This document shows positions 18,604-26,473 of a DNA stretch of 64,000 nucleotides, in pieces (position 1 is the first letter of the stretch; each line of letters starts with the position of its first letter). The position numbers and the translations under genes were made by a program. The notes below the pieces were generated by a model. It ran no database searches, was not told the origin of the DNA, and was given only the letters and a program-made list of their open reading frames with translations. This stretch comes from Saccharospirillum sp039982735 (lineage in GTDB: Bacteria; Pseudomonadota; Gammaproteobacteria; Pseudomonadales; Natronospirillaceae): positions 1 through 64,000 of the forward strand of contig NZ_JBDWXV010000003.1 of NCBI RefSeq assembly GCF_039982735.1, read 5' to 3'.

Positions 18604-19938
18604 TTATTCCTCAATGACCAGCAGTTCGACGTCCGCCGACACAAAGTCACCCAGGCCAAAGGCAGCAAATTGCCCGGCCCGGCGAATGTCGGCCCATACG
18701 GGACTGGATTTATCGAGCAGGAAATACTCGCATTCAGACTTGATGCGAATTTTTTGTGGCAACCGCTGAGTGTGCTGCAATGGCAAGCCAGGCAGGGCAT
18801 TGGACACCATTGTCTCGATCTGATCGGGTGCTCCGAGCTTGAAATACTGCGGAAACCGGGTGAACCAGGTGGGGTCTGAACCGGAGTGGCGAACTGAAAG
18901 ATAGAAAGTACAACGATCGGCCGTCGCTTCCGACAAGGCCGATGATTCGTAACGACCCGGAGCAATACTGGTAAAAACCAGGCCATCGGCTGAGCGTTGA
19001 CGATCCACACCCAGCACTTGCCGCATGGCCGTATTCAGCGATGCAAAGGTATCGGTTAGTTGATCGTGCTGATACCTGACACTCAAAGGCAGTTCATCCG
19101 GCATCAGTTGCAGCGCAAGCCGGTCGTGACTGCGCACCAGTAGCTTGTATAACTCAAAGGGGGTTTGCTGGGGATGCTGTTCAAAGGTTCTCAGTTCAGC
19201 CAATGCCGATACCAGCTCGGCCTGGAGCAAATAGTCAGCCATTTCAGTGGCGGTCATGCTGCTCAGGTCGCCAAGCTTCAGTCGACGCTCCTGCAGGCTA
19301 CGAAACTGGGATTGCAGCAGATCGACCAGGTTGGTGACCAGCTGCTTCAGTCGGGCCGCCGAACCCACTTGCAGTAACGGCGGCAGAAAGGATTCGTCGA
19401 GTTGGTACTCGGCATCATAGCGCCGGGTTACCCGGGCTAATGGCATCGAGACCATATTGTCCTGGGCCTGGAAGTCGGGCTGAAGTTTCAAGTTGGGGCG
19501 GGCCAGCAGCACTTCCCGGCGACGCCCCGCATCGTACTCATCTTCCAGATCGGTATAGTCGGACTTCCAGCCTGTCAGCCGACCATTTACTTCATAGCCG
19601 GTAATGGTATCGGCCAGTTCATTGCGTGGCAGCATCAGGCACAAGGTTAGCGTTTCGTGGTCAAACTGTGTCAGGTCCAGAAATACCGGGCCGTCAGTTT
19701 CGCGACGATAATCGACGACCCGCCCGTCTGGCAGGAGGGCCTGGCAACGGACCAGGTCGAGACGACCATTCAGCAGTGCGGCCTCATCCCAGATCAATTC
19801 ACCCACACCCCAACTGTAGGGTTGCTGCCAGCGTGAACGTAAATGCTGAGTGCGGAACTGATACTGATCCCAGGCTTGAAAATGCTGCTGACCCAAGAAG
19901 ACGCCTTCAGCCCACACTACTTTCCTTAACCCTTTCAT
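18604..19938 (-). CDS. tssK: T6SS baseplate/adaptor protein TssK
   Basis: 444 residues. TssK trimers link the baseplate wedges to the TssL/TssM membrane complex. It opens with RKVVWAEGVFLGQQHFQAWD, the diagnostic TssK N-terminus (V-x-W-x-E-G-x-F-L-x-P-Q-H-F-Q), and ends with the usual C-terminal head domain containing YFLLDKSSPVWADIRRAGQF. It stops 3 nt before the tssL start. A 160-nt spacer separates it from tssJ upstream. Confidence 0.97.
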   Translation of the reverse strand: MKGLRKVVWAEGVFLGQQHFQAWDQYQFRTQHLRSRWQQPYSWGVGELIWDEAALLNGRLDLVRCQALLPDGRVVDYRRETDGPVFLDLTQFDHETLTLCLMLPRNELADTITGYEVNGRLTGWKSDYTDLEDEYDAGRRREVLLARPNLKLQPDFQAQDNMVSMPLARVTRRYDAEYQLDESFLPPLLQVGSAARLKQLVTNLVDLLQSQFRSLQERRLKLGDLSSMTATEMADYLLQAELVSALAELRTFEQHPQQTPFELYKLLVRSHDRLALQLMPDELPLSVRYQHDQLTDTFASLNTAMRQVLGVDRQRSADGLVFTSIAPGRYESSALSEATADRCTFYLSVRHSGSDPTWFTRFPQYFKLGAPDQIETMVSNALPGLPLQHTQRLPQKIRIKSECEYFLLDKSSPVWADIRRAGQFAAFGLGDFVSADVELLVIEE

Positions 19939-20049
19939 ACTTCTCCCTTATCACACAACACAGCGCATCTCGATTTCCGGTACACCGAAATCAGCACAGT
20001 GGGAAGCAAGCCTTCCCGGCTCGTTTTAAATTCGTTAACGCAACGGACC

Positions 20050-20090
20050 AGGTTGGCCGCTCGCTCAAGTAGATCTGGCCCAACCTGCCC
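20050..20090 (-). promoter_or_regulatory. Inverted repeat between tssJ and tssK
   Basis: AGGTTGG near 20050 and CCAACCT near 20085 can pair across about 25 nt in the 160-nt gap after tssJ. On the minus strand it lies between the tssJ stop and the tssK start. No U-run follows, so it could be an mRNA-stabilising or processing structure that separates the lipoprotein gene from the rest. Weak evidence. Confidence 0.35.
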
Positions 20091-20098
20091 GGTTGTGT

Positions 20099-20557
20099 TT
20101 AGCGGTACTCCAACTCAACACGGTTGCCATCGAGTTTGAGAGTCATATTCGTCGACGCGCGGATAAAGCCATGATTCACCTTCTTATGGGCGCGCCAATG
20201 CCCCTCGTCGTTTCGGAAATAGGCAACGACACCGGCGTAGCGGGCACGCTCCGCTTTTTCAATGGATACAGTTCGGGACAGGGATGGTTCGACCGTTATT
20301 TCATGCAGAGAAACCAGTGTATCAGCCAGAATCTGCTCATCGGCTTTCCACATGTCGTCGAATTCAGAGCGCTCGAACAAGACGGGATCGGTCAGTTGAT
20401 AAACACGCACGACGACGGCATAGGCATCGCCGGTTTCATCGAGATTAATAGCGCGCGAAGCATCGACCGAAAAGTTCAGTTGAGGTGTAGCGCAACCGCT
20501 GAGTACGGCACATGACAATACCGCAATCAACCATGCACCGAGTGACTTGTTGAGCAT
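20099..20557 (-). CDS. tssJ: T6SS outer-membrane lipoprotein TssJ
   Basis: 152 residues with a lipoprotein signal peptide: hydrophobic WLIAVLSCAVLSG then Cys22 in the lipobox LSGC. TssJ anchors the TssM periplasmic domain to the outer membrane. The mature part has LNFSVDASRAINLDETGDAY and YAVVVRVYQLTDPVLFERSE, matching the family pattern (P-V-x-V-R-I-Y-Q-L-x-x-x-x-x-F-x-x-A-D-F). It is the first gene of the T6SS operon. Confidence 0.94.
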   Translation of the reverse strand: MLNKSLGAWLIAVLSCAVLSGCATPQLNFSVDASRAINLDETGDAYAVVVRVYQLTDPVLFERSEFDDMWKADEQILADTLVSLHEITVEPSLSRTVSIEKAERARYAGVVAYFRNDEGHWRAHKKVNHGFIRASTNMTLKLDGNRVELEYR

Positions 20558-20870
20558 CCTGGCTCTCCCTTAAGTCGTCAGTTGCTGTCCTTCAATGGGA
20601 TGCACCCAGACTGGTGCATCACCTACTACATAGGCGGATTCAGAACAGAACGACCGCCTGACAGATGCGCACCCTATTATTCTGAACGCAACCTTGCACT
20701 CATTTTTTTACTCAATTCTTTTTTTTGTGATCGAGGTCTACTTTGAAATTTGCGCTGGCAATGGGTTCAGTGGCATTCTCGCTCGCCATGAGAAAGGGCA
20801 GACAGTAAGCCTGCAAGTGCTCTGGGCCCTATGGATGCCCGAGAAGGAACCGCTACAACAAGGATGCATC
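20558..20870. other. Intergenic region between divergent tssJ and a barrel-protein gene
   Basis: About 310 nt without a supported gene. It must contain the promoter for the T6SS operon (leftward) and for the gene at 20871 (rightward). A hairpin with 8-bp arms GATGCACC/GGTGCATC (20599-20606 and 20613-20620) lies in the tssJ leader. No convincing -35/-10 or -24/-12 element could be assigned by eye. Confidence 0.5.
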
Positions 20871-21452
20871 ATGCTGAACCGAATTCAGGCGCTGTTGTGC
20901 CTAGTGTTTTTCTCCGTCCCCGCCTGGTCTGTTGAATGGGACCACGCTTTTTTTTCCGCTGGCGGTTCTGCTCTGCTAGCAGCCCAGCCCGACGAAAACG
21001 ACTACCCTCTGGCTGCAGGGCTGGCCATACATGCCGATTATCAGGTGCCGGTGTTTGTTGAAGGGCATACCCGGGCTTACCTTATGGCGGCGCTCGACTG
21101 GGCTCGTTTCCGCCCCGATGTCGACGACGCCGTGCACGGTTCTTCTTCCTATGGCATTACCGCTACTGCCGGCCTGCTGCAAGACATTCAGGCGGGCGAC
21201 CGATTGCTCTGGCTTGGCGGCGGCCTGGGGTTACAAAGCCTGCACCGTTTCAACCATTATTCCTGGGAGAAGAACGGGACGATCTGGAGTCAGGCTCGCT
21301 ATGGTGATGAACAGGATTTTGCGCTGATGCTTCAAGGGCAACTGCAAATTCCGGTCACTCCCAATCTTCGTATTGATACCCACGTCAACTGGCCTGTCAG
21401 CCAGCCTGGTCTGGCAACGTTCCGGCTGGGTGCCAGCCTGGAATTCAAGTAA
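20871..21452 (+). CDS. Putative outer-membrane beta-barrel protein
   Basis: 193 residues from the ATG at 20871, preceded by an AAGGA stretch. The open frame extends upstream to 20694, but the signal peptide (MLNRIQALLCLVFFSVPAWS) fits only the internal start. The mature part has alternating hydrophobic/polar strands (YLMAALDWARFRP, SYGITATAGLLQDI, LLWLGGGLGLQSL, LRIDTHVNWPVS) and ends LATFRLGASLEFK, an aromatic C-terminal residue pattern close to Omp beta-signals. It resembles small OmpA/OmpW-like eight-stranded barrels, but no specific family is recognised. The function is unknown; proximity to the T6SS operon could be coincidental. Confidence 0.6.
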   Translation: MLNRIQALLCLVFFSVPAWSVEWDHAFFSAGGSALLAAQPDENDYPLAAGLAIHADYQVPVFVEGHTRAYLMAALDWARFRPDVDDAVHGSSSYGITATAGLLQDIQAGDRLLWLGGGLGLQSLHRFNHYSWEKNGTIWSQARYGDEQDFALMLQGQLQIPVTPNLRIDTHVNWPVSQPGLATFRLGASLEFK

Positions 21453-21527
21453 CACACCCATGCATTGCCTGGACGGTACCTTGCAAGTGACTGTTCAGAA
21501 CCCTTGTTTCATGTTTAAGGAAGAGCC

Positions 21528-23420
21528 ATGAAATCCTCACCTTTACTTATATCGCTGCTCACTGCACTTCCAATGCTGGCAGCTTGCGTTGGTGACTATC
21601 CGGACCTGCCGGAGAAATACCAGAACAAAGCACCCTCTATTAAAGGCCTAGACACCGTGAGCCTGACCGAGGGGACCATCAACCGGGTCGCGCTGACCAT
21701 AACTGACGATCGCAACGCCGTCTCGGAACTCGACATTGAATGGTCGATAACCACCGAACCCGAGATCGACGTTACGCTGTCGCCAGACAGCAGCTCTGCC
21801 AGTGTGGACATTCCCTGGCTGGCGGACGACACGCTCAAAGCCACACTTACGGTCACGGCGACTGATGTGGAAGGTGAGTCGTCTCAGGCCAGTGTCGAAC
21901 TCGATGTTCTCAAGCAACGGTTGCTGGTCGTGCAAGCGGAAAAGGAGCGGCAAGGCGATGGTGATCTATACCGGGTCGGTTATCCGGAAGCCAATCCACA
22001 ACGGCTGACCGATCCGATTGCCGTTAATGAATCAATTGAGCAGGTAAAACTTTCGCCTAATGGTCAGCGCCTGGCCTTTGTTCGTCGGCATACCAGCGAA
22101 GCCGATACACTCATGCTTGCTGAAACCAACAGCGGCAGCAAAGCGAGCATCGACATCGCTTTGGACGCAACCGAATCCATACGCCAGCTTCGCTGGAGCA
22201 CCAGTGGCCAGTGGCTGGCGATGGTTACGGCAACCAGTGGTACCAGTCCGGTCTTTCGCCTGCACTTGCTCGATACGAACGAAGGCCAGACACCGCGCGA
22301 GACGGTGCTACCTCTGTTGAACGAAAACGCCTATGACTGGAGCAAGGATGAAAGCCAACTGGCCTATCACGACCGCCAGAGCCGACTGGTCTGGCTGAAT
22401 CTGGCCGATGACACCAGCCATACCGTATACGACCCCGCGGATACCGGTGTTGCCGGTGCCCCGCCCTTTGTCTGGCACCCGGATGACTCGGTCATTGCCT
22501 ACCTGGGCGCCGCCGCGGCCAACGGCAGCAAAGCGGTTTTCATTGCGCAGCCGGGTGAAGCCACGATAACAGAGGTCCCGGTTTCCACCCGCTATGGCAC
22601 CCATGTCGCCTCACTGTCTAAGCTGACCTGGTCGCCTGAGGGAAACTTCTTAACTTACCTGGGTGACTTGCAAACCAGTGGCGTTGTAGAACTGTTCAAT
22701 TTCTACTGGACCGATTACCAAAATGGCACTGAAGCGGTAAATGCACAGGTTAAAGTTAGCGGGAATCTGGTCAGCGCCGGTGACGTGAACGATTATATCT
22801 GGAACCCGAATGAAAGCCGACTGGCCTACAAGGCTGACCAACTGGAAGACGGTAACATTCAACTGTTCGCGTCAGACGTTGACGGTGGCAGCAATCGACA
22901 ACTGACTGACCTCTCAGGCACCCTGACGGATCTGTTCTGGGGATGGACGGAAACGGGGCAACTGCTCTACGGCTACAGCCGGTTTGAAGGCGCTCTGCCC
23001 TATCGCATCACCTTGCTGGCTATCGATGCACAGGCCCAACTGAGCAACCGGGTTATCACCGATGCCCTAAGTAGCGACAGCGCTACACAGGCCCTGGGCA
23101 ACATTTTGCTGTCACCGGATCGGCAATGGCTGGCCATTCCCTCCTTTACGGCAGCAACACAACAAACCGATGTCTACGTTTTGAACATCGCCGCAGAACG
23201 CCTTAGCCAACTGTCTGCATTGAACAACCACGAGACGGATACCACCTTCGCCTGGTCACCCAACAGTGACGGCATGTTGTACCTGACACTCGATGACGAG
23301 GATATTGGCCAACGACTGGTTTTCCAGCCATTGGCAACACTGCCGGAACAACAAGACAATTCCCTGATGGGTGAGCTGGCGCCAAACGGAACCATTCAAC
23401 AGTTTCAAATCGCGAGGTAG
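21528..23420 (+). CDS. Lipoprotein with TolB-like beta-propeller
   Basis: 630 residues. A lipoprotein signal peptide ends at LAAC (Cys20). Residues about 35-125 look like an Ig/cadherin-type module (VSLTEGTINRVALTITDDRN, LTVTATDVEGESSQASVEL). From about 135 the chain has repeated TolB/WD40-like blades such as VKLSPNGQRLAFVRRHTSEA, LRWSTSGQWLAMVTATSG, YDWSKDESQLAYHDRQSRLV, YIWNPNESRLAYKADQLEDG and ILLSPDRQWLAIPSFTAA. No catalytic motif is visible. It probably acts at the cell surface or outer-membrane periplasmic face. AAGGAAGAG precedes the ATG. It is co-directional with the barrel gene 75 bp upstream, so the two may form an operon. Confidence 0.7.
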   Translation: MKSSPLLISLLTALPMLAACVGDYPDLPEKYQNKAPSIKGLDTVSLTEGTINRVALTITDDRNAVSELDIEWSITTEPEIDVTLSPDSSSASVDIPWLADDTLKATLTVTATDVEGESSQASVELDVLKQRLLVVQAEKERQGDGDLYRVGYPEANPQRLTDPIAVNESIEQVKLSPNGQRLAFVRRHTSEADTLMLAETNSGSKASIDIALDATESIRQLRWSTSGQWLAMVTATSGTSPVFRLHLLDTNEGQTPRETVLPLLNENAYDWSKDESQLAYHDRQSRLVWLNLADDTSHTVYDPADTGVAGAPPFVWHPDDSVIAYLGAAAANGSKAVFIAQPGEATITEVPVSTRYGTHVASLSKLTWSPEGNFLTYLGDLQTSGVVELFNFYWTDYQNGTEAVNAQVKVSGNLVSAGDVNDYIWNPNESRLAYKADQLEDGNIQLFASDVDGGSNRQLTDLSGTLTDLFWGWTETGQLLYGYSRFEGALPYRITLLAIDAQAQLSNRVITDALSSDSATQALGNILLSPDRQWLAIPSFTAATQQTDVYVLNIAAERLSQLSALNNHETDTTFAWSPNSDGMLYLTLDDEDIGQRLVFQPLATLPEQQDNSLMGELAPNGTIQQFQIAR

Positions 23421-23432
23421 GCAGGGGGTATC

Positions 23433-23459
23433 AGGCAGGCGGGTGAAGCCGACTGCCTG
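23433..23459. terminator. Possible terminator hairpin between convergent genes
   Basis: CAGGCAG/CTGCCTG arms around a 13-nt loop between the lipoprotein gene and the small membrane protein gene on the opposite strand. There is no U-run, so the call is weak. Confidence 0.3.
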
Positions 23460-23479
23460 TCGACTGGTTGAAACAAGGC

Positions 23480-23710
23480 TTAGCTCATACTGAAGAACGG
23501 CATAGCAAACAATATAAACACAAGCGGTACAATTAACAGAGCCGTTGCCACAGGTTGCTGTCGGGTTCGCCAAACGGCATAAACAACAGCCAGCGGTGGG
23601 ATCAGTGTCGCCAGGCCCCAGGCGGCTGAATATCGCATAGCCTCAACAACTGTCAGGGTATAGCCAATCAGCATCAGGCTAACGGCCAATAAAAAAACCG
23701 TGACCATCAT
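23480..23710 (-). CDS. Small hydrophobic membrane protein
   Basis: 76 residues, mostly hydrophobic: about three membrane segments (VTVFLLAVSLMLIGYTL, AAWGLATLIPPLAVVYAV, ATALLIVPLVFILFAMPF). The ATG overlaps the stop of the phosphoribosyltransferase gene (ATGA), so it is translationally coupled to it. No family is recognised, but the size and coupling support a real gene. Confidence 0.6.
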   Translation of the reverse strand: MMVTVFLLAVSLMLIGYTLTVVEAMRYSAAWGLATLIPPLAVVYAVWRTRQQPVATALLIVPLVFILFAMPFFSMS

Positions 23711-24294
23711 GACAGGTCACCCTTCTTGGTAGTTTCCAGATGCGGGCTCAGAATGCGATACAACTCGGGCCGATGCTCTGCGATCTCTTCATTACTCAGA
23801 CCTTCAAGTGAATGCGGGTACTTGAGCCAGGCATCGGTGGCGTGCAAAAAATACTCCGGTTCACGCCCCACTTCGTTACGGCTGGGTTTGTAGTAAGGCA
23901 CGGCGACTCGAATGTCGGCCGGGGTATTTAACCGGGCGCGCTGTTGCAACTGATCAATAATGGCTTCAATGGAGCGGCCGGTATCAAACACATCGTCGAC
24001 GATCAGCAGTGAGTCTTCCCGGGTGACGTGTTTAACCAGGTAATCGAGACCGTGCACCCGCACCGAGCGGCTTTGCTGGTCGATACCGCTGTAGGATGAC
24101 GTGCGAATGGCGATGTTGTCGGTCGACACGCCGTGATACTCCAGAAACTCCTGCACGGCTATGCCCATGGGCACCCCACCCCGCCAAACGGCGATCATAA
24201 AGGTCGGCCGAAAACCGGAATTCAGAATCTGCGCCCCCAATCGAAAGGCGTCTTCTAGCAGGCCCTGGGCACTGAGGTATTGTTTTTTGGCCAT
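23707..24294 (-). CDS. Phosphoribosyltransferase-family protein (HPRT-like)
   Basis: 195 residues. The PRPP-binding motif LLIVDDVFDTGRS lies at about 96-108, and an early AVWRGGVPMG loop resembles the pyrophosphate loop of type I phosphoribosyltransferases. The overall pattern fits hypoxanthine/xanthine phosphoribosyltransferases, which convert purine bases plus PRPP to nucleotides, but the substrate cannot be read from sequence. It is a clear paralogue of the divergent gene at 24357: LLEDAFRLGAQILNSGFRP and WRGG-x-x-x-GI-x-VQE are shared. It is followed by a translationally coupled membrane protein. Confidence 0.85.
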   Translation of the reverse strand: MAKKQYLSAQGLLEDAFRLGAQILNSGFRPTFMIAVWRGGVPMGIAVQEFLEYHGVSTDNIAIRTSSYSGIDQQSRSVRVHGLDYLVKHVTREDSLLIVDDVFDTGRSIEAIIDQLQQRARLNTPADIRVAVPYYKPSRNEVGREPEYFLHATDAWLKYPHSLEGLSNEEIAEHRPELYRILSPHLETTKKGDLS

Positions 24295-24323
24295 AAAATC
24301 ATTAGCTTCACTGGGTGAGCCCC

Positions 24324-24329
24324 TATAAT
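24324..24329 (+). promoter_or_regulatory. Possible -10 element for the rightward phosphoribosyltransferase
   Basis: A perfect TATAAT lies 27 nt before the ATG at 24357. The matching -35 region (around 24301-24306) is poor, so the promoter is only tentative. Confidence 0.35.
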
Positions 24330-24356
24330 CCCATCGACCCGAGCCCCCGGCAAGCC

Positions 24357-24962
24357 ATGACCGATACGGACACCCATCGCAACAAACGTTTTCTGAATGA
24401 AGCCCAACTGATCGAGGATGCCTTTCGACTGGGCGTTCAGGTGTATGAAAGCGGCTTCCGCCCCAACTTTATCGTCGGTCTGTGGCGCGGTGGCAGCACC
24501 ATCGGCATTTACGTTCAAGAATGCCTGCAAACGCTTGGTAACAAGACCGACCACATTGCGCTGCGCACGTCCTACCGGGGCATGGACCACTATTCCGACA
24601 TGATTGCCTCGCCAGAAACACACATCCGCGTGCATGGCACCCAATACCTGCTCGATAACCTCAATGCTGATGACCGCCTGTTGATCGTCGACGATGTCTT
24701 CGGTACCGGACACAGCGTGCAAGCCGTGCTGGACCGCCTGAACAAACACCTGAAACGGAACATGCCCGCCGACACCCGCATCGCCACCCTCTACCAGCGC
24801 CCGGCGACGCATCAAACCGAACGCAGACCCGACTTCTGCCTGTACGATACCGACGACTGGCTGGTGTTCCCTTATGAAATGACGGGTCTGACACGCGCCG
24901 ACATTGACCAGCACAAGGGTTACCTGTCGGATATTCTGGATTCAGTGGACAAGACCCGTTAA
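24357..24962 (+). CDS. Phosphoribosyltransferase-family protein (HPRT-like), paralogue of the divergent gene
   Basis: 201 residues from the ATG at 24357; a longer frame to 24315 lacks a ribosome-binding site and homologous residues. The PRPP motif LLIVDDVFGTGHS lies at about 108-120 and the GLWRGGSTIG loop is conserved. The Gly-His instead of Asp-Thr-Gly-Arg in the end of the PRPP motif, and a short insertion (MIASPETHIRVHG region), distinguish it from its neighbour. The substrate may therefore differ. The two genes start 62 nt apart on opposite strands. Confidence 0.85.
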   Translation: MTDTDTHRNKRFLNEAQLIEDAFRLGVQVYESGFRPNFIVGLWRGGSTIGIYVQECLQTLGNKTDHIALRTSYRGMDHYSDMIASPETHIRVHGTQYLLDNLNADDRLLIVDDVFGTGHSVQAVLDRLNKHLKRNMPADTRIATLYQRPATHQTERRPDFCLYDTDDWLVFPYEMTGLTRADIDQHKGYLSDILDSVDKTR

Positions 24963-24990
24963 CTCAAGTTTCGGAGGGAGGCATTGGTCC

Positions 24991-25103
24991 GCATCGGTTA
25001 CCGGGGATGCCCCTGTGGGGTCGGCGTAGATCTATCCATGGAGCCTAGGCCGCAGCATCCATGCTGCGGACTACCCCACAGGAGCATCCCCGGCAACCGA
25101 TGC
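24991..25103. repeat. Long palindromic intergenic repeat, copy A
   Basis: Outer arms of 31 nt at 24991-25021 and 25073-25103 are reverse complements with two mismatches. Inside is a perfect 9-bp inverted pair CCGCAGCAT/ATGCTGCGG (25050-25058 and 25061-25069). The central part shares about 30 of 37 positions with the reverse complement of the element at 34818-34942 (common core GGTCG-CGTAGA-C-ATCCATGG). This suggests a dispersed REP/BIME-like family. It sits between two convergent 3' ends, where it could also terminate transcription from both sides. Confidence 0.75.
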
Positions 25104-25136
25104 TCGCATTCTCAGCAAACTACGAAACTTGAATGG

Positions 25137-25667
25137 TTAACCGAACTGAGCCCGTTTCGCCGCCAGGGTTTCCTTCCAGTCGATTATGGCTTCGGTTTCC
25201 GGTGGTGATTCAACGCTGAGGCCTTCTCGCGCCAGTACCTCGCCCATGCTCATCACCTTGCCTTTATGCAGCATGGCCATGCGGGCATGACCGACCGAAT
25301 GCAGTGTTTTTCCGTGGTAAAAACGCTGCTCGAAGTAGGCGTATTTCTCATCCCAGCAGCGCAATTGAACTTCCAGAGTAACCTGACTGAGCGGCGCAAA
25401 CTCTCGGATATAAGTCAGCTCCTGGGCATTAAGCACGGCCCGGTAACGACCCTTTAGAAAGGCGCGCCCCAGCCCGGTATCGATCAGCCATTGAATGCGG
25501 CACAGGTCACCAAAAGAGAAGTAACGAGCCGCCGTCAGGTGAAAATTGAGATCCATATCGTGCAACCAGACCCGATACCGGTGCTGAACCGGTGCCAGGG
25601 GGTCGCCGCTGGGACGACGCATCAGCGCCCGCAGGAGTAACAGGAGAAAACGACCCACGAGATTCAT
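25137..25667 (-). CDS. Hotdog-fold thioesterase-like protein
   Basis: 176 residues from the ATG at 25667, preceded by AAGGA at 7 nt; a TTG two codons upstream is less likely. The sequence has HDMDLNFHLTAARYFSFGDL, similar to the active-site helix region of 4-hydroxybenzoyl-CoA-thioesterase/THEM6-like proteins (D-x-D-x-x-x-H-x-N-N-x-x-Y). An N-terminal hydrophobic stretch (LVGRFLLLLLRALM) suggests membrane association. It probably hydrolyses an acyl-CoA or acyl-ACP, but the substrate is unknown. It follows thiQ on the same strand with 95 bp between. Confidence 0.7.
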   Translation of the reverse strand: MNLVGRFLLLLLRALMRRPSGDPLAPVQHRYRVWLHDMDLNFHLTAARYFSFGDLCRIQWLIDTGLGRAFLKGRYRAVLNAQELTYIREFAPLSQVTLEVQLRCWDEKYAYFEQRFYHGKTLHSVGHARMAMLHKGKVMSMGEVLAREGLSVESPPETEAIIDWKETLAAKRAQFG

Positions 25668-25762
25668 TGGCAATCCTTCAACAGTGCGTTATTCAAACGA
25701 TCGTTTGAAACCAACCCACATGCTGCCTGCCAGAGGCGAAAAGATCAATCGGGCTGGCAGTA

Positions 25763-26473
25763 TTATCGCCCTTCAATGCTGCCCAGCAGGGATTCAAAAC
25801 GACCTTCCTGCCGTTTTTTCCTGAATTCCGACACCGACAGGTCGAGCCACTGCTGACCGGTCAGTCCCAACAGTATTCGATCGGTCACTGGCAACATCTC
25901 TTCGAGGTGGTGCGTGACTAGCAATACCGTGCAACCCAACTCCGACTGCATGTCCCGAACCCAGTCGAGCCCTTCCTGACGCAAGGCCGGGTCCAGTGAC
26001 GAAAAGGGTTCGTCCAGCAACAGTACCGGCTTGCGTTGCAGAAACACCCGCGCCAGCGCCGCCCGCTGTTGCTGGCCGCCACTGAGCTGGCCCGGCGTGC
26101 GGTCTAGCATAGACTGCAATTCGAAGCGGCGTGCAGCTACTTCGACCTGGTGCTGCTGCTCATCGGTCAGCCGCCCGGAGCGTGAGAGCCCCAGTGCCAG
26201 ATTCAACCTAACGCTCAAATGATCAAACAGGTTGTGGCTCTGGAACAGTATGCCGAACGGCCGTTCATGCACGGGCACCTGCATAACCGAGCGCCCTTGC
26301 CAGTTCAATTCGCCCTGCACCGGGGCTTGCAGCCCCATCAGGACGTTCAGCAATGTCGACTTGCCCAGGCCACTGGCCCCGACAATGGACATGAGCTCAC
26401 CGGCATTCAGTTGAAACTGCCAGTGAAACGTCTGATCGCCCAGGCGAGCCGACAGGTTAGTCACGTCAAGCAT
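25763..26473 (-). CDS. thiQ: Thiamine ABC transporter ATP-binding protein ThiQ
   Basis: 236 residues from the ATG at 26473, which overlaps the thiP stop by 8 nt and has GAGG upstream; the longer frame to 26518 is not needed. Walker A GASGLGKST lies near 34-42, the ABC signature LSGGQQQRAALARVFLQRKP near 125-144, and Walker B VLLLDEPFSSLD directly after. ThiQ energises uptake of thiamine, TMP and TPP. It closes the thiBPQ operon. Confidence 0.94.
   Translation of the reverse strand: MLDVTNLSARLGDQTFHWQFQLNAGELMSIVGASGLGKSTLLNVLMGLQAPVQGELNWQGRSVMQVPVHERPFGILFQSHNLFDHLSVRLNLALGLSRSGRLTDEQQHQVEVAARRFELQSMLDRTPGQLSGGQQQRAALARVFLQRKPVLLLDEPFSSLDPALRQEGLDWVRDMQSELGCTVLLVTHHLEEMLPVTDRILLGLTGQQWLDLSVSEFRKKRQEGRFESLLGSIEGR

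Noticed and set aside
20640..20700. Possible sigma54 promoter for the T6SS operon
   Set aside because: On the minus strand a TGCAAGGTTGCG stretch hints at GG/GC spacing but does not match the -24/-12 consensus well enough.
24255..24914. 219-codon minus-strand frame opposite the second phosphoribosyltransferase
   Set aside because: Antisense shadow; the plus-strand gene has an intact PRPP motif.
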